Shown piece by piece: positions 33,705-44,721 of a DNA stretch of 64,000 nt. Under the pieces are notes generated by a model. That model worked only from the letters and a program-made list of their open reading frames with translations. It did no database searches and had not been told where the DNA came from. The first letter of the stretch is position 1, and the number at the start of each line of letters is the position of its first letter. This DNA is from Pycnopodia helianthoides (taxonomy: Eukaryota > Echinodermata > Asteroidea > Forcipulatida > Asteriidae). Where the stretch lies: positions 11,695,016-11,759,015 of the forward strand of contig CM063251.1 of the NCBI GenBank assembly GCA_032158295.1, in the 5' to 3' direction. The position numbers and the translations under genes are program-made.

Positions 33705-34436
33705 TCAACATTTAATATTGAAATTGATTATTTGTTATCTTTTTATTTGATAGCGAGTCTGTACATGTCGTGCATCGCTATTGGTTTCTTTGCAAACGCC
33801 TCAATTCCTCTGTATTATGAAGTCACCGTAGAGGGCATGTATCCAATATCTGAAGGAACCGTTAACATATGGATGGGGTGGTTGAATAACATCTGTGTGC
33901 TGATCTTTGTGTTACTACCGCAGATACCGGGAGTAGGTAAGGAATCCCACAGCCTTTTCAAAGCCTCGGATTTCGGTTCAGTCACCGATTTGAAGTCATA
34001 CATTCTCCATACGAAATGCATGCACAGAGCCAAAAGCAAAGCAGGGGCCGGGATTCGCTCGTCCCCAGCGCCTTGCCTTAAAACCAAATGCGCTGGGATG
34101 GGCAAACGTATCGTCAACGTTAATGCTAAGTCCCATGATCAGTCCCATCATGCATCACACTCACACTGCAAGCACTGCACGCATGACGTACTTCTGTGCA
34201 AGCTGATTAGCCCATCCCAGTGGTCCTGGATAGGCCGCTGGGGCCGCGCGAAGGGCCGGGACCGAATGAAAAGGTGGTTTCGAAAAAAGGCTTTGTTATG
34301 TTCAAAATGTTTCTTATTGTAACTCCTTGGTAGTTAAGCCACGGCTAGATTGAGCCCAACTTTGTTTTAACAAATATTGATGGGCCACAAGAGAAACTGT
34401 CAGAGCAAATATAATTCAATTTTGGGGTGAACGAAG

Positions 34437-34510
34437 ACTAATGGGCCGCGATTGGTAATCGAACACTCCACCTCCGGATTTACGTGCCGGCCTCTACCAA
34501 ATAAGGTACC
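34437..34510 (-). repeat. tRNA-like SINE head remnant, copy 2 intron 10
   Basis: Homologue of 13546-13625, more degraded: box B has become GGTTCG-poor (minus strand TTCGATTACC) while the CCGGCACGTAAATCCGGAGG arm remains. Confidence 0.45.
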
Positions 34511-35163
34511 TACAACGTTCTCCGATAAGAAATAATTGTTCGCACTTGGAAAAATATTAGCAACCACTTTTTCAAACTTACGTTCAATAATAATAAAGTG
34601 ATTGGCGTAGACAAAAGAAAAATTGCAACAAAGAATACTAAATATAATGGTGGAATGCTCAATCCTGTCTAGGACGCCATTTGAAATTATCCGGGCCCCG
34701 CCAAACACAAATTTTCTGGAAAGACCTATAATGCTTAGTAATTCAAATATCCAAGCTATATATTTATGGTGTACTAAGAGGGATATTTACAATAGCAAAT
34801 AATTATCTGCACCTATTTTTGATTTGTGATGTTTCTTTAGGGCCATCATAACACACCCTTCTTTGAAATGGTAATTCTATATATTTGTGTATATATTAAT
34901 CCAGGTGTCATCTGGTTGAACTGGTTATTCCTTGTTGTTGTCATCCTCTGTGTCCCATTACTTCTGGCGTACAAAGAAAAATACAAACGTCTGAACCTTG
35001 ACACTCGTGACGAAATAGAGGCAACATCATTCCGGAGCTCTTACACAGAGATATAGAGCACAAGACAAAGTAACTACTTTGTCAGGCAGCAAATCAACAC
35101 CTACGCAGTCAGGCAGTCAGGTACGGAAGCGTATTGCACCCAAATAAGTTGAAAATAAATATC

Positions 35164-35234
35164 TCTTATCGTGTACGTAAACGATAACTCATCGTGTACG
35201 TACACGATAAGTTCAAACTTATCGTGTACGAACA
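35164..35234. repeat. Palindromic repeat downstream of copy 2
   Basis: One good ATCGTGTACGTACACGAT unit plus degenerate neighbours, equivalent to the triplicated array after copy 1. Confidence 0.75.
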
Positions 35235-36200
35235 TGAAAAGAGAGATTTTTTAAAAATATTATGGTCACAATACGCTTCCGTAGTCAGAACCACTTCTTG
35301 GTTTTACTGTGATTTGAAACAACAATAATGTTGAGTTCTAATCAATGATGATCCCAGATAATTTATAACTGTTTTGGATTCACAATCTGATTTAACCAGT
35401 ACCAGTTTTAGACATTGCCGCTCATGCATTGCCATCGACTGTTTCATGCGGCTCCTTTCCTTATGGTGGTTAATTAAGATATTTACCCTAAAATGTTGGG
35501 CAAGGAAGTCTTGAGAGTGCTTGAGTGGTGATATCCTAATTAGTTAAAGGCACCTGGCAGTGGTATTTTGTAAAAAATATTTTTTTAAACTTTTGTCATT
35601 AATATATGTATTTTGATGAGTGGAATGTTAATAAACAGTTAACTAAGGTTTAAAAAGTGTTTTTTGTTTTATTTACAAATTTAAGAGTAGGCCCCCTTTA
35701 CCTGGTGGCGCTGTTTGTGACGTCGTTTGAGGCGCGATATTTGAAGAGAAAATATGTAGTCTGGCCCCGTACATTACGTCTGGGTACCTGATCGGTATGA
35801 TGCGTATGCACGTCACCCACAGTGTACATGCTGTGCGGCATGTAAGACCTGCGTGTACACTGGCTTTCAGCGCGGTCTCAATTGGAAACCGAGGAATTTA
35901 TACATGAAACATCACAACAAATTTAGCCACGATCTTATTTCAAGAAATTAAATCCACTTGAATCTTGATTGCCTAGTAGTTTTTACAAAAGCTATTCTCA
36001 TTATAACTATAGGTGACTTTTTAGTGACCAAATGGGCTGTAAAGCTGTTAGCCTACAACTACGGTCACGGAGAAGACTGCATGACTTTGTAGAGGAAGGC
36101 TGCTGTGCGGACGGTCCACTCGGATACCGTGCACGGTGAATCGCATGCAGTGCCAACAAAAAATCGTGACGCTTGGCGCAAGCTAAGCACATGCCCCTCA
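35235..36200. other. Intergenic region after copy 2
   Basis: No gene recognised. An AATAAA-like site at about 35630 could serve as an alternative polyadenylation signal, but there is no direct support. Confidence 0.4.
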
Positions 36201-36214
36201 ACGTTCAAACTTAC

Positions 36215-36539
36215 CCGAATTTGTTCACGTTTGGCAAATGCTCCTCTAGGTTCGTCACGTCTTTCATGTAGCTTCTTCGACTTCCCACTAGCTGGAAAAA
36301 TGGTTTGGTATGGCGTCATGTTTTAGAACGACTTTTTTCTTAATGTCAAATGTGTGGTATATTCCGGTGTTCGGTGCATATAGCGCTGAAAACGACGTCG
36401 GACCGGACCACTTTGCCCATGTTAGTCTGACTTTCGCGGCCCACAACCGTCTGTACTTGGGATCTGCAGGAAACAGATGCAGACTGACCCCATCTTTAGT
36501 TGTTTTGCTGCATCCAGCAGCAATACACCTGGTCGGCAT
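36215..36539 (-). pseudogene. THAP-domain exon with frameshift and altered zinc ligands
   Basis: Starts MPTRCIAAGC, continues with LHLFPADPKYRRLWAAKVR, W and GPTSFSAL, and ends KHDAIP, then TIFPASGKSKK after a 1-nt shift near 36303-36307, followed by a GT donor at 36214. The order (C-x4-C, central Trp, then D-A-x-P-T-I-F) is the THAP zinc-finger pattern. The second ligand pair, normally Cys-x2-His, reads Tyr-x2-Asn (LYAPNT). With the extra base removed the exon is 324 nt, a whole number of codons. THAP proteins bind DNA as transcription factors or transposase-derived proteins. Here the domain should neither hold zinc nor be translated through in frame. No further exon was found, and the region upstream has a poly-G tract. 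Confidence 0.65.
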
Positions 36540-36629
36540 TGCTGGAAAAATGCAAGAAAACCTTCTTTTTTTTCGAAACGTTCAAGCTCACTACTTGGAC
36601 CTACCTCCACGTGTGTTTACAACGTAAAT

Positions 36630-37840
36630 TCAGGCACATTCGAGGGGGGGGGGGGTCGATGTTCGATCGAGGCGAAGTCTGCCTCGATTGACGTCACAAA
36701 AGGGGATAGGCGGAGTCACCCCCCAAACAACTTTATCTATTTTTTTTAAACATATAAATCCTGACAGATAATTACTCAAAAAATTGTTTTATTGTTAAAA
36801 TACAAATACTCTTATGTTAAAAAAATAGATATATTTCCAGGTGACTTTTATAATGTTACCCACCTGCAGTGATTCCATCAGAAGGATAGGAACGAGACAA
36901 ATGAAAACGGGCTTGTCCGAATGTCCCTGCTTCCCAATCCTCCTCAACTATTCCAGCCTAGTCATAACAATTATAGTAGTTCTGTATGATTGCTTGAGAT
37001 TTTTGAAAGATATTGTATACAAACGTATACATACTGTGTACAGCATTTGTTTTACATTGTAAATTTGAATTTTTTTCGGCCTCTAGGCTGCTTTAACTCG
37101 AATGTTTTTTGCAATAAACCATATTATATATAAACAAGTAAGTACGAATTTACGAAGCACGTTAACGACATCGCTATTTTGTTTTCGAGAGCAGTTATTC
37201 TTATTTTTTTCGAGAGCATTTCCAAGGATACCAAGTGAGCCCTCAGTGTTCATTCAAAAGTTAAGCTTAGGTCCGTGACCTTTGAACAGTTCTCTTTTCA
37301 ATTTATCTTTCAGTAGGACAAGAGCACCTTGAAATAAAAAGAAATCTACTTTTTATAATTCGGACAATTTTTATTATAATTTTGTTTATTGTTTAAATAA
37401 ATACTTTTTTTCACTTATAGTCAGTCGCTTAGAATTTAACTCTTTTCAATTTTGTATATATTTGTGCATTGATGTGGACATAAATTGAAAATAATAACAT
37501 ATTCGTTGCGCTATTGAGGGCGCTATGCCACTCGTATTGTAAAATCGGAGAGCACTGGATGAATAGTTCCCATACCGCGAAGAATTATGTATTTTCAAAT
37601 TTATTTCATCCGGTGTTTTAGTTAGTGATGCACGTGTAAAAGAAAATATATCACAGTTGAAGGAGTTATTTCGATTATTGCTTGATCACTTTAAAACCCA
37701 AACATCATAGACATGATACTGACGTTCTCTAAATCTTGCAACATCACGAGATAGTTCCATTAACAAATAATAATACAAATTATAAAAAGTTAAAAACTTG
37801 AAAATGTGTTTTCAGGAATTATTTTTATTTATTTTTTTAT
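36630..37840. other. Intergenic, AT-rich
   Basis: A poly-G run at 36643-36653 is followed by AT-rich sequence with no gene I can identify. Confidence 0.45.
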
Positions 37841-37859
37841 TTTCTTTTTTTTTAATGAG

Positions 37860-38196
37860 ATATCGCCTAACTCACAAGGGCGAACGGCCACTTCAAAGTG
37901 AGGGCTACACTTTACTGTTTTGGACTGTCAACCCAAATCAACTGACACCAGGGGCACGTTGCCACCTACTCCTGAAGCTGGAACAGGGTTTCCCCTTTCA
38001 AAGTCCGTAAGGATGTAGGCATGGGTATCATCCGCTGTAGAGCCTGGCTGGTAGAGCAGAATGCACTACCTTCCCAACTTGTTACGAAGCAATTATGGTT
38101 AAGCGCCTTGCTCAAGGGATTCCAACCCACACTCTGCTGCTGGCAACACCAGAGCTTGGGTCCGGTGAACTAGACCACTCGGCCACGACACAAGGT
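37860..38196 (-). mobile_element. tRNA-headed SINE, second subfamily
   Basis: On the minus strand starts GTGTCGTGGCCGAGTGGTC (box A), then AGTGTGGGTTGGAATCCC (box B-like) and GAGCAAGGCGCTTAACCAT. The head is related to that of the 23513 SINE, but the body is different. Confidence 0.65.
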
Positions 38197-38324
38197 AATG
38201 TCCATGTGAAAGGGCTCTTTAAAAGTATGGCATGGAGCCGTAGATTGTTATCGAGTGTTAACGTTATTAATGTGTTCGTTGTTGTGTTTTTAACATTTTT
38301 TTCCTAGATAAATCAAATCGATTT

Positions 38325-38470
38325 GCATGTGTGTTGTCTTGTCATTTAGCCTTCGAGAAAGACTCTGCTAGGGTCGAAACGTCAGGCCACTAACTAATTT
38401 GTTTTTGCATTTATACTACAGGTCCTTTTGGTTGGTAAGCAGTTTGCAACAGCTAATTATATTTTCCCTT
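38325..38470 (+). repeat. Second copy of the hammerhead-like element
   Basis: Matches 19520-19660 closely, including the stem GACTCT/AGGGTC and GAAACGTCAGGCC (38353-38386), then GTCCTTTTGGTTGGTAAGCA. Confidence 0.7.
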
Positions 38471-38534
38471 TAAACTTGTCTACACAATTTCTTGTTGCCT
38501 CCACCTGCACCTGGATGTCTCACCTCGAATGTCT

Positions 38535-38620
38535 CAGGTGCCTGGCGTGTGTATCGAACCCCCGCATCTTGTATCTGGAAGCTAAGTAGTGTAACCACTT
38601 AACCAAGCCGCCGATATTTA
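38535..38620 (-). repeat. tRNA-like sequence
   Basis: On the minus strand GGCGGCTTGGTTAAGTGG (box A-like) and GGGGGTTCGATAC (box B-like) sit at tRNA spacing. No clean cloverleaf, so a tRNA pseudogene or SINE head. Confidence 0.45.
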
Positions 38621-39218
38621 GGTCGTACACTTAGGTTACGTTCCTCTCTAATTTGCAAAAAACAAACTCGATGTTTAATCGTACGCCTAAAGTTAAATTT
38701 TACAATGATGTAATGATTGTTTTCACAATGCTATCGGTTTACAAAAAAAAAAAAACACAAAACACACAAACAAATCAATAAAATCAATCACCTTCACTAA
38801 AGCGGCTGAAACAGGGAAACAGTGGCTGATTATGCTAGCAGATTTGAATGCAGTGTTAACAAACGTCACACTGCCTCTTTTTATGGCTTTCGGACCAAGT
38901 TCACAATGATGAGCTCAACATTTTGGAAAACAAATAGGCAGTAACTATGTTTACTTTTTGTAATCCTTCAGGTGTGCCATTGTCCTGTGTTTGCGGACGC
39001 TCACTGTTCCCGTGAAACCCGGTAACTGTACGACAGTCTCTAGCAACCACAACTTGGTTTCCCCTGAGCTATTAAGGACATAAAACGACAGTTAGAAAAA
39101 CTGCAATCAGTAACTACTTTCATAGTTGGATTGCTCAAAAGGTTAACACATTTGACCATGAAAGAAGACGGTACTGAAACCTCATACGTGTACCTTTGCC
39201 TAGTCGGCAATAAGAACC

Positions 39219-39297
39219 ACTCTTTGCACACATTGATTATGATGATCGAATTTCAACTGTTGAAACTCGATCATCATGATCAATGTGTGCAAAGAGT
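39219..39297. repeat. Near-perfect inverted repeat, 39-bp arms, 1-nt spacer
   Basis: 39219-39257 and 39259-39297 are reverse complements with two mismatches, separated by a single T. A strong hairpin or cruciform candidate. No TE or gene feature explains it. Confidence 0.9.
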
Positions 39298-39470
39298 AAT
39301 GTCCCGAACTCGGGGCCGTAGCGAGAAAGTGGGGTATGAGGTTGAGAGATCGATGACGTTCCCGTATAAACCGTTCCCTAAACGATTATGGCTTTTTTTT
39401 TTTTAGAACAATGGCAGTCAAACTTTGAAGATTCAAAGGGTTTTGTTTTGTTATTGCTTTTGTTGGTTTG

Positions 39471-39525
39471 TTTGTTTGTTTGTTTGTTTGTTTGTTGGGG
39501 TGTTTGTTTGTTTGTTTGTTTTTGG
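39471..39525. repeat. (TTTG)n microsatellite
   Basis: Two TTTG blocks separated by GGGGTG, followed by T and G homopolymers to about 39551. Simple sequence only. Confidence 0.85.
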
Positions 39526-40201
39526 TTGGTGTTTTTTTTTTTGGGGGGGGGGCACTTAAATTTGTTACTTTCATGTAATATTTTATTACGCTGTGGTCGT
39601 TATACTTTCGTTTTGGGGTCTGGAAAGAAAATGGTAACTAATATCTGTCGGCGATTTAGCTTGGCTCTCAACAGCTTGTTAACAGACAGTCGCTTCCAGG
39701 ATGCCCCGCTTTCTGCAGAGACAAGTTAAAGGTTCGAGGGAGGTGGTGGGGTTGGGACTTGTTATTTTTTGTCATAATTTGTGCACAGAAAATAACGTCT
39801 GACGTTGACTAATATGTCCGACAACCGATTTGAATATTGATAAGTCTAGCATGTCTCCCTTACACGTAACAACAAGCCGATCAACATTTTCTAACTTTAG
39901 GGTTGGTGTTTCATTTAGGAATGAAATTATGCAGACCTTTATATCCTCCAAAAGCTGGTAACTTTCCAAGTCATTTTAAATACTTCCTGTTTGTATATAA
40001 ATAAACTGCAATCAGGACGTACAATCATGTGGATGATTACGGAAACCGGAAGATCATTTTACACAGAGAGGCGCTGAGCCAGCTGTCAACTTTGCATTTG
40101 TGTCTGAACACTTTGGTATCTAGATCGAATACTGGTACTCGCCAGTAATTGGTATTTCGTCTGCACACGAGTAGTAACTGTCTCTTCGTGACATCCGGGA
40201 A

Positions 40202-40580
40202 CCGTAATTCACCTTGGCCTCACTATCCAATCTAATCTGAAATGGGACCAATGGGTAATGGACATCACTGCAAAAGCAAGCACACGCATGTACATGCTCA
40301 GACTCCTGAAACATTTTGCACATGTCTCCAAACGATTTGCTCACCATCTATAAGGGGTACATAAGTCCAACCCTTGAATATGCCGTAATTCACCTTGGCC
40401 TCACTATCCAATCTAATCTGAAATGGGACCAATGGGTAATGGACATCACTGCAAAAGCAAGCACACGCATGTACATGCTCAGACTCCTGAAACATTTTGC
40501 ACATGTCTCCAAACGATTTGCTCACCATCTATAAGGGGTACATAAGTCCAACCCTTGAATATGCAGTCCCAGTTTGGACT
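40202..40580 (+). pseudogene. LINE reverse transcriptase fragment with internal tandem duplication
   Basis: Reads IQSNLKWDQWVMDITAKAS, MYMLRLLKHF, DLLTIYKGYISPTLEYA and then VPVW, typical of the RT thumb region of CR1/Jockey-type LINEs. A 182-bp unit beginning CCGTAATTCACC is present twice (40202 and 40384), almost identical, so the fragment was duplicated after insertion. The frame breaks after VPVW and HEQSI. A dead fragment. Clade assignment is tentative. Confidence 0.7.
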
Positions 40581-40599
40581 GTCCATGAACAATCAATAT

Positions 40600-41600
40600 G
40601 AAAAAATTAAGACAGTAACCAAAGAACATATTGAGTACCCATTCAAGGACTATTATGGTGTGTCTTGTATACTTGGTTTATTGTAGAGCCTCTTGTGGTA
40701 AAAAGCTATCCTATAATTTCAGCACCATCTGTTTGTAAATTTCCTGGTTGTTTGTTATTGTCAATTAGACCTTATAACCCCGGATCTGGCACAAGCCCAA
40801 ACTAAGTCTCGTCTGACACTATATTCATCCCATCTCTTACATACATCTTATTGTGAATAATTATGCATTAAATAACACAGAACAAATAAACAGAAGTAAC
40901 AACAAGTTATCAATTGAAACATAGTGATTGAGTTCGCTTTTCTGAGAGTCCTTGGCTTCACAACCGGAATTAATAAATGAAATGAAATGAAATAAATAAA
41001 AACGAAAGCAAACTATAAAATGCAGCTAGGGAAGATCAGCAAGAGATACTGAAACATAAACGAAACACACTATACAAATAGGGCTGCTGCAAACCCAAAT
41101 GACATGTTGTCAACATGAAGCACGTAAATGGCCTGACGTTTCTATCCTGCCAGAGTCATTTTCAAATAGTTGACACAACACGCAGATACAGTGTAAACAG
41201 TGTACAGATATCCGGTATAGCTGGTCTTTCATCGCTCCAAAATGTTTATAATCATGTTACATTATAGAAAGTACTCCTTGGTGGAAAAAATGTAAATAGT
41301 TCTACTACACGGAACGAAAAATATCCAAACGGAAAGAACTCTAGTCATTTGTAAATAATTGTTGTATACGTGTTATATATCATGATCTCACTCAGAGTCT
41401 GGTTGATATTTGCTTTCTAGACTGAAGACTGTCAGTCTTTTATATTTGCTTAAGGCTACTTATATTTCAATTTGTTTGCAGAGTAAGTTAAATATAATCC
41501 TCTACTTCACAATAAACGTACTGTCCAACCAACATGAGAACATTTCATCACTCGAGGTTATCCTTTTTAAGTGCAGAAAAAGAAAAATCGCCAGAGATTT
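40600..41600. other. Intergenic with a diverged hammerhead-like motif
   Basis: AT-rich, no gene. On the minus strand 41131-41167 contains GACTCTGGCAGGAT followed by AGAAACGTCAGG, a diverged relative of the motif at 19545 and 38353. Confidence 0.45.
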
Positions 41601-41619
41601 GTCAATGATTGTTAAGCAC

Positions 41620-41625
41620 TTTATT
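41620..41625 (-). terminator. Candidate polyadenylation signal of the fibrinogen-related gene
   Basis: AATAAA on the minus strand, 146 bp downstream of the stop codon at 41771-41773. Confidence 0.45.
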
Positions 41626-41770
41626 ACGATAACGGCGATCGAAAAAATCTAGGTTGGGTTGAAGGATATTTTTCCCGACTTTTAAATAATTTCAAACGGA
41701 AACTATTTATCTCGATGATTGGTACTGGTATGACTTTAAAGTGAGCGGCAAAATAGTGAGTGGAATGGTG

Positions 41771-44000
41771 TTATTGTTGTGGAGTGGGTCGTATTTTCAT
41801 CTCTGAGGTTTTGAGTGAGTAACCATGCCCCTTCCAGTGAGACCAAATAACTCCCCGACCTATGTAATCTGTGGCCCCACGGAGATACTCCCCGTTAAGA
41901 TTACAATAGTGGCAGCCTGTTGCGTACCACCAAGCACCTTGGTATTTCTGGGCACAGTTCGAGTCGTATAGTGGATCGTTGTCTCGGTCTTTAGTGGAGA
42001 ACTCATGGTTGCTGTGGTAGCTCAGCGAGTCGCCTGAAACAAAGAAATATGCTTTAATGTTAAACAGGACGGTCGTGAAAAACTTTTTTTTCTTCTTTTT
42101 TTTTATGAAGCTAATTCTAGTTTTGAAGTACTACTTTTGTACAATTTTCAACTTCAATAACATAGGAACAACTTTGAAACAATTGTGGTTTTAATAAGTT
42201 GTCTTCGCAATTGATGAGTTCTCTAAGTGAGAAACTTTTTGTAATTTTGTTCAGCCCAATAAATCAACATTTAAATTTAATCATCGTCCTATGTGTACCA
42301 TCGAGAGCATCAGACCCATGGTCACCGCTTTGATTTCTATTTCATTATGGAACTTATTGAACACCGTGTAAAGATTATTTAAAAATCAAAGACCAATCCG
42401 GAAGGCAATTTTTGGCAAATGCATAATATAAGCTCCCTTTTTTCCTTCAATATATACACTTGTGGTAATGATAACTGATTAATTACCTGCTGTTGTTTCT
42501 GAGTAATCTCCCAAAGTCAGCCTGTAGTTGGCACTCACATCGGCGATGCCGAACGAGTCATAGACGGCATAGGCGGTACTGTCTTCGAAACTTGCGAGAT
42601 CTACTCGGAGTTTGTATTCTCCCTGAGCGGTCAGACGGTGCAAGTTGTCGTTACCGAGCCAAAACTCTCCATCTAGATTCCCAAAGCCCCGGCTGTAGTT
42701 GGCAAAGTCCAGATAGAAGTCAACACTGCCGTCCTTCCGCCGCTGGAAAACCTAGCAAAGGAACGTGCTTCGTGTTTGTTCGTTTCATTTTTTAGTCCAC
42801 GTCTTCAATTTGATCAAACTTCTTCCATTTACAAGTAACTCTTAAAAGAAAATTATCCCATTGATATTCACCAGAGTGTTATCTTACCGTCCATCCACCA
42901 CCGTCTGTCTCCATATCACAATACACCTTGAAAGCCTCACCGGAGTCTAGAGGTTGAACCGTGTACACGCCACTCATCGATACACCCCTCGCTAGAATCT
43001 CTGAACAATCCTTTGGAAGGGCAACTGTACAAAGTATGTAGAAAACAATTACGGCTTTGTATTCCCGTAACTGCAGTAACTTAATGAAAGGGAATTGCAT
43101 CAGTATAAATATTGCACATGAATCGGTTTCGAGTTCATCATCAGGTCTGCCTGTATCAAGGCTTCAACTACCTAATACTGATGTACAGTTATTATTATTT
43201 TTATTACCCGGGTTGGAAAAGAGTGAGATATGAACCTGCGACCTCGGGATTGACGTTAGCAAACACGTGTTTTCACATTAATAAAAGCCAAAAGCCACAA
43301 TACCCGTATCTGCTTCCGTCGTTACGAATCTCTCCGTTGCATCGGCTGTGCGAGCCTTGCTCGTGGAGGGTGTATCTTTAAATTAAATCATAAAAAAAAA
43401 GATTTCATGTCAATACGGATTCAGGATTACAACAATTTTGGGGGGTTGATATCTTTAACTGTAATAAATATTAGAAATATCTCCAGATGTCACTCCCAGG
43501 AGCAAAATATAATAATTTATTAGATAAAGAAAAAAAGTCTTCATTGTGCATAATCGGTCAATTTTTAAAGGGAAAAACAGGTATTTAATTTTGAGGAGAA
43601 GATTGATGTAGTTTAGCTGATCTTGTTGTATCGACCTTGTGACGATGGCTTTAAACTTACCATGAAGGAGTTCCACCAAGGCAGATACTAAGAATTTCAG
43701 CTCTTCCAACTCTCGTCTTATACCCCGTATCTCAGAGGTAACAATTTCCTGATTATTAGACACTCTTTCTTGCAACTCTTCTACTTGAAGTCCTGTGTCT
43801 TTCACCTGATCGTTTGTATTTCTTAGTTCAATATTAACCATGATTAGGTAGTTTTTTACCATACTCTCCAACTCATCTATCTTACTACTTGTATCTAGCT
43901 CAAAGCAAACCGTTTTCTGATTGCCGGAGGATGCAACTCCTAGTTCAGCTTGAGACTTCACGATCATAACGATCAAGAGTGAACGGATACACAGCCCCAT
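41771..44000 (-). CDS. Fibrinogen-related secreted protein (ficolin/FReD-like), four exons
   Basis: Exons in minus order 43661-44000, 42888-43024, 42487-42751, 41771-42033 join to 1005 nt, 334 residues. All junctions are GT-AG with matching phases. The protein starts [16 protein letters not shown] (signal peptide), then a heptad-rich coiled coil (about residues 40-110, [11 protein letters not shown] to [16 protein letters not shown]), then a fibrinogen C-terminal domain from DCSEI (about 118): [39 protein letters not shown], the calcium loop DRDND (263-267), [19 protein letters not shown]. Such proteins oligomerise through the coiled coil and bind acetylated or carbohydrate ligands in innate immunity, which fits an extracellular lectin. 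Residue 291 is Cys where the family motif usually has another residue (CHxxNLNG), giving an extra thiol. The frame stays open upstream to 44174, so a longer N-terminus is possible. Confidence 0.85.
43205..43262 (-). repeat. tRNA-like fragment (SINE head remnant)
   Basis: On the minus strand AATCCCGAGGTCGCAGGTTC resembles the anticodon-arm to T-arm part of the tRNA-like sequence in intron 10 of the SLC49A4-like genes. Box A is lost. Lies in intron 1 of the fibrinogen-related gene. Confidence 0.35.
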
Positions 44001-44369
44001 TGTGCTCAAAAGTAAAAATACACGACTTCGTTGTAATTTGGCGTAGACGTTGCGGAATTGGAAATGATGAAGATCGTGTTTGTAAAACCAATATATACTC
44101 GTGGTAAATGCGATTGAAGGCTGTGTTTTGCATTCCTCTATTGATTTATGCTGACCTGGATTCTTAAGGGTCAATCCTTAGAAACGGAAACGAAGCTGAA
44201 TAAATATTTAGGGACGATTACAACTACAGACATGAACTAAATAGTTCAGCAGACTATACGTTTGGACGTGTAGTAAACATCACAATAATTCCTATCACAG
44301 AAGATCTGAACACGGAGGACCATTTAATAACAATATAATGATCCTAACAATTATTTACATCAGTGTTAA

Positions 44370-44717
44370 AGGCACAGTACACGTTTGGTAATGACTCTGA
44401 AAATTAATGGCAATAAAAACTTACTCGGTAACGAAGTACAGCAGCCTTGGGTAGTATAATGAATTTTGAGAAATGTTTAACTTCGAAGTACTGCGGTTAG
44501 GGAAAATATATCACTTTTCATTCCCCAAAATTTGAGTCTGAGAAGCGTCAGAAACGCTTTTCAGACTGTGTTATGGGGAATATTCTTCCTGCGTGGAAAT
44601 ATTCGCTCCGGTTTTTCGGTGATATCTCACAGGTTAGTTTTATTGTATGTACCTACATTTATAACAATAGGATTAACACAATCAGTAGGCTCCAATTACT
44701 AAACGTGTACTGTGCCT
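44370..44717. mobile_element. 348-bp MITE with TTAA target duplication
   Basis: Ends are inverted (AGGCACAGTACACGTTTGGT against AGGCACAGTACACGTTTAGT), and TTAA flanks both ends (44366-44369, 44718-44721). A TTAA target is typical of piggyBac-type elements. Non-coding. Confidence 0.8.
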
Positions 44718-44721
44718 TTAA

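Noticed and set aside
33645..34322. 225-codon open frame across exon 10 of copy 2
   Set aside because: It joins intron sequence (a poly-Asn stretch from the CAA repeat) to exon 10 and reads past the donor. The exon model with conserved phases explains it.
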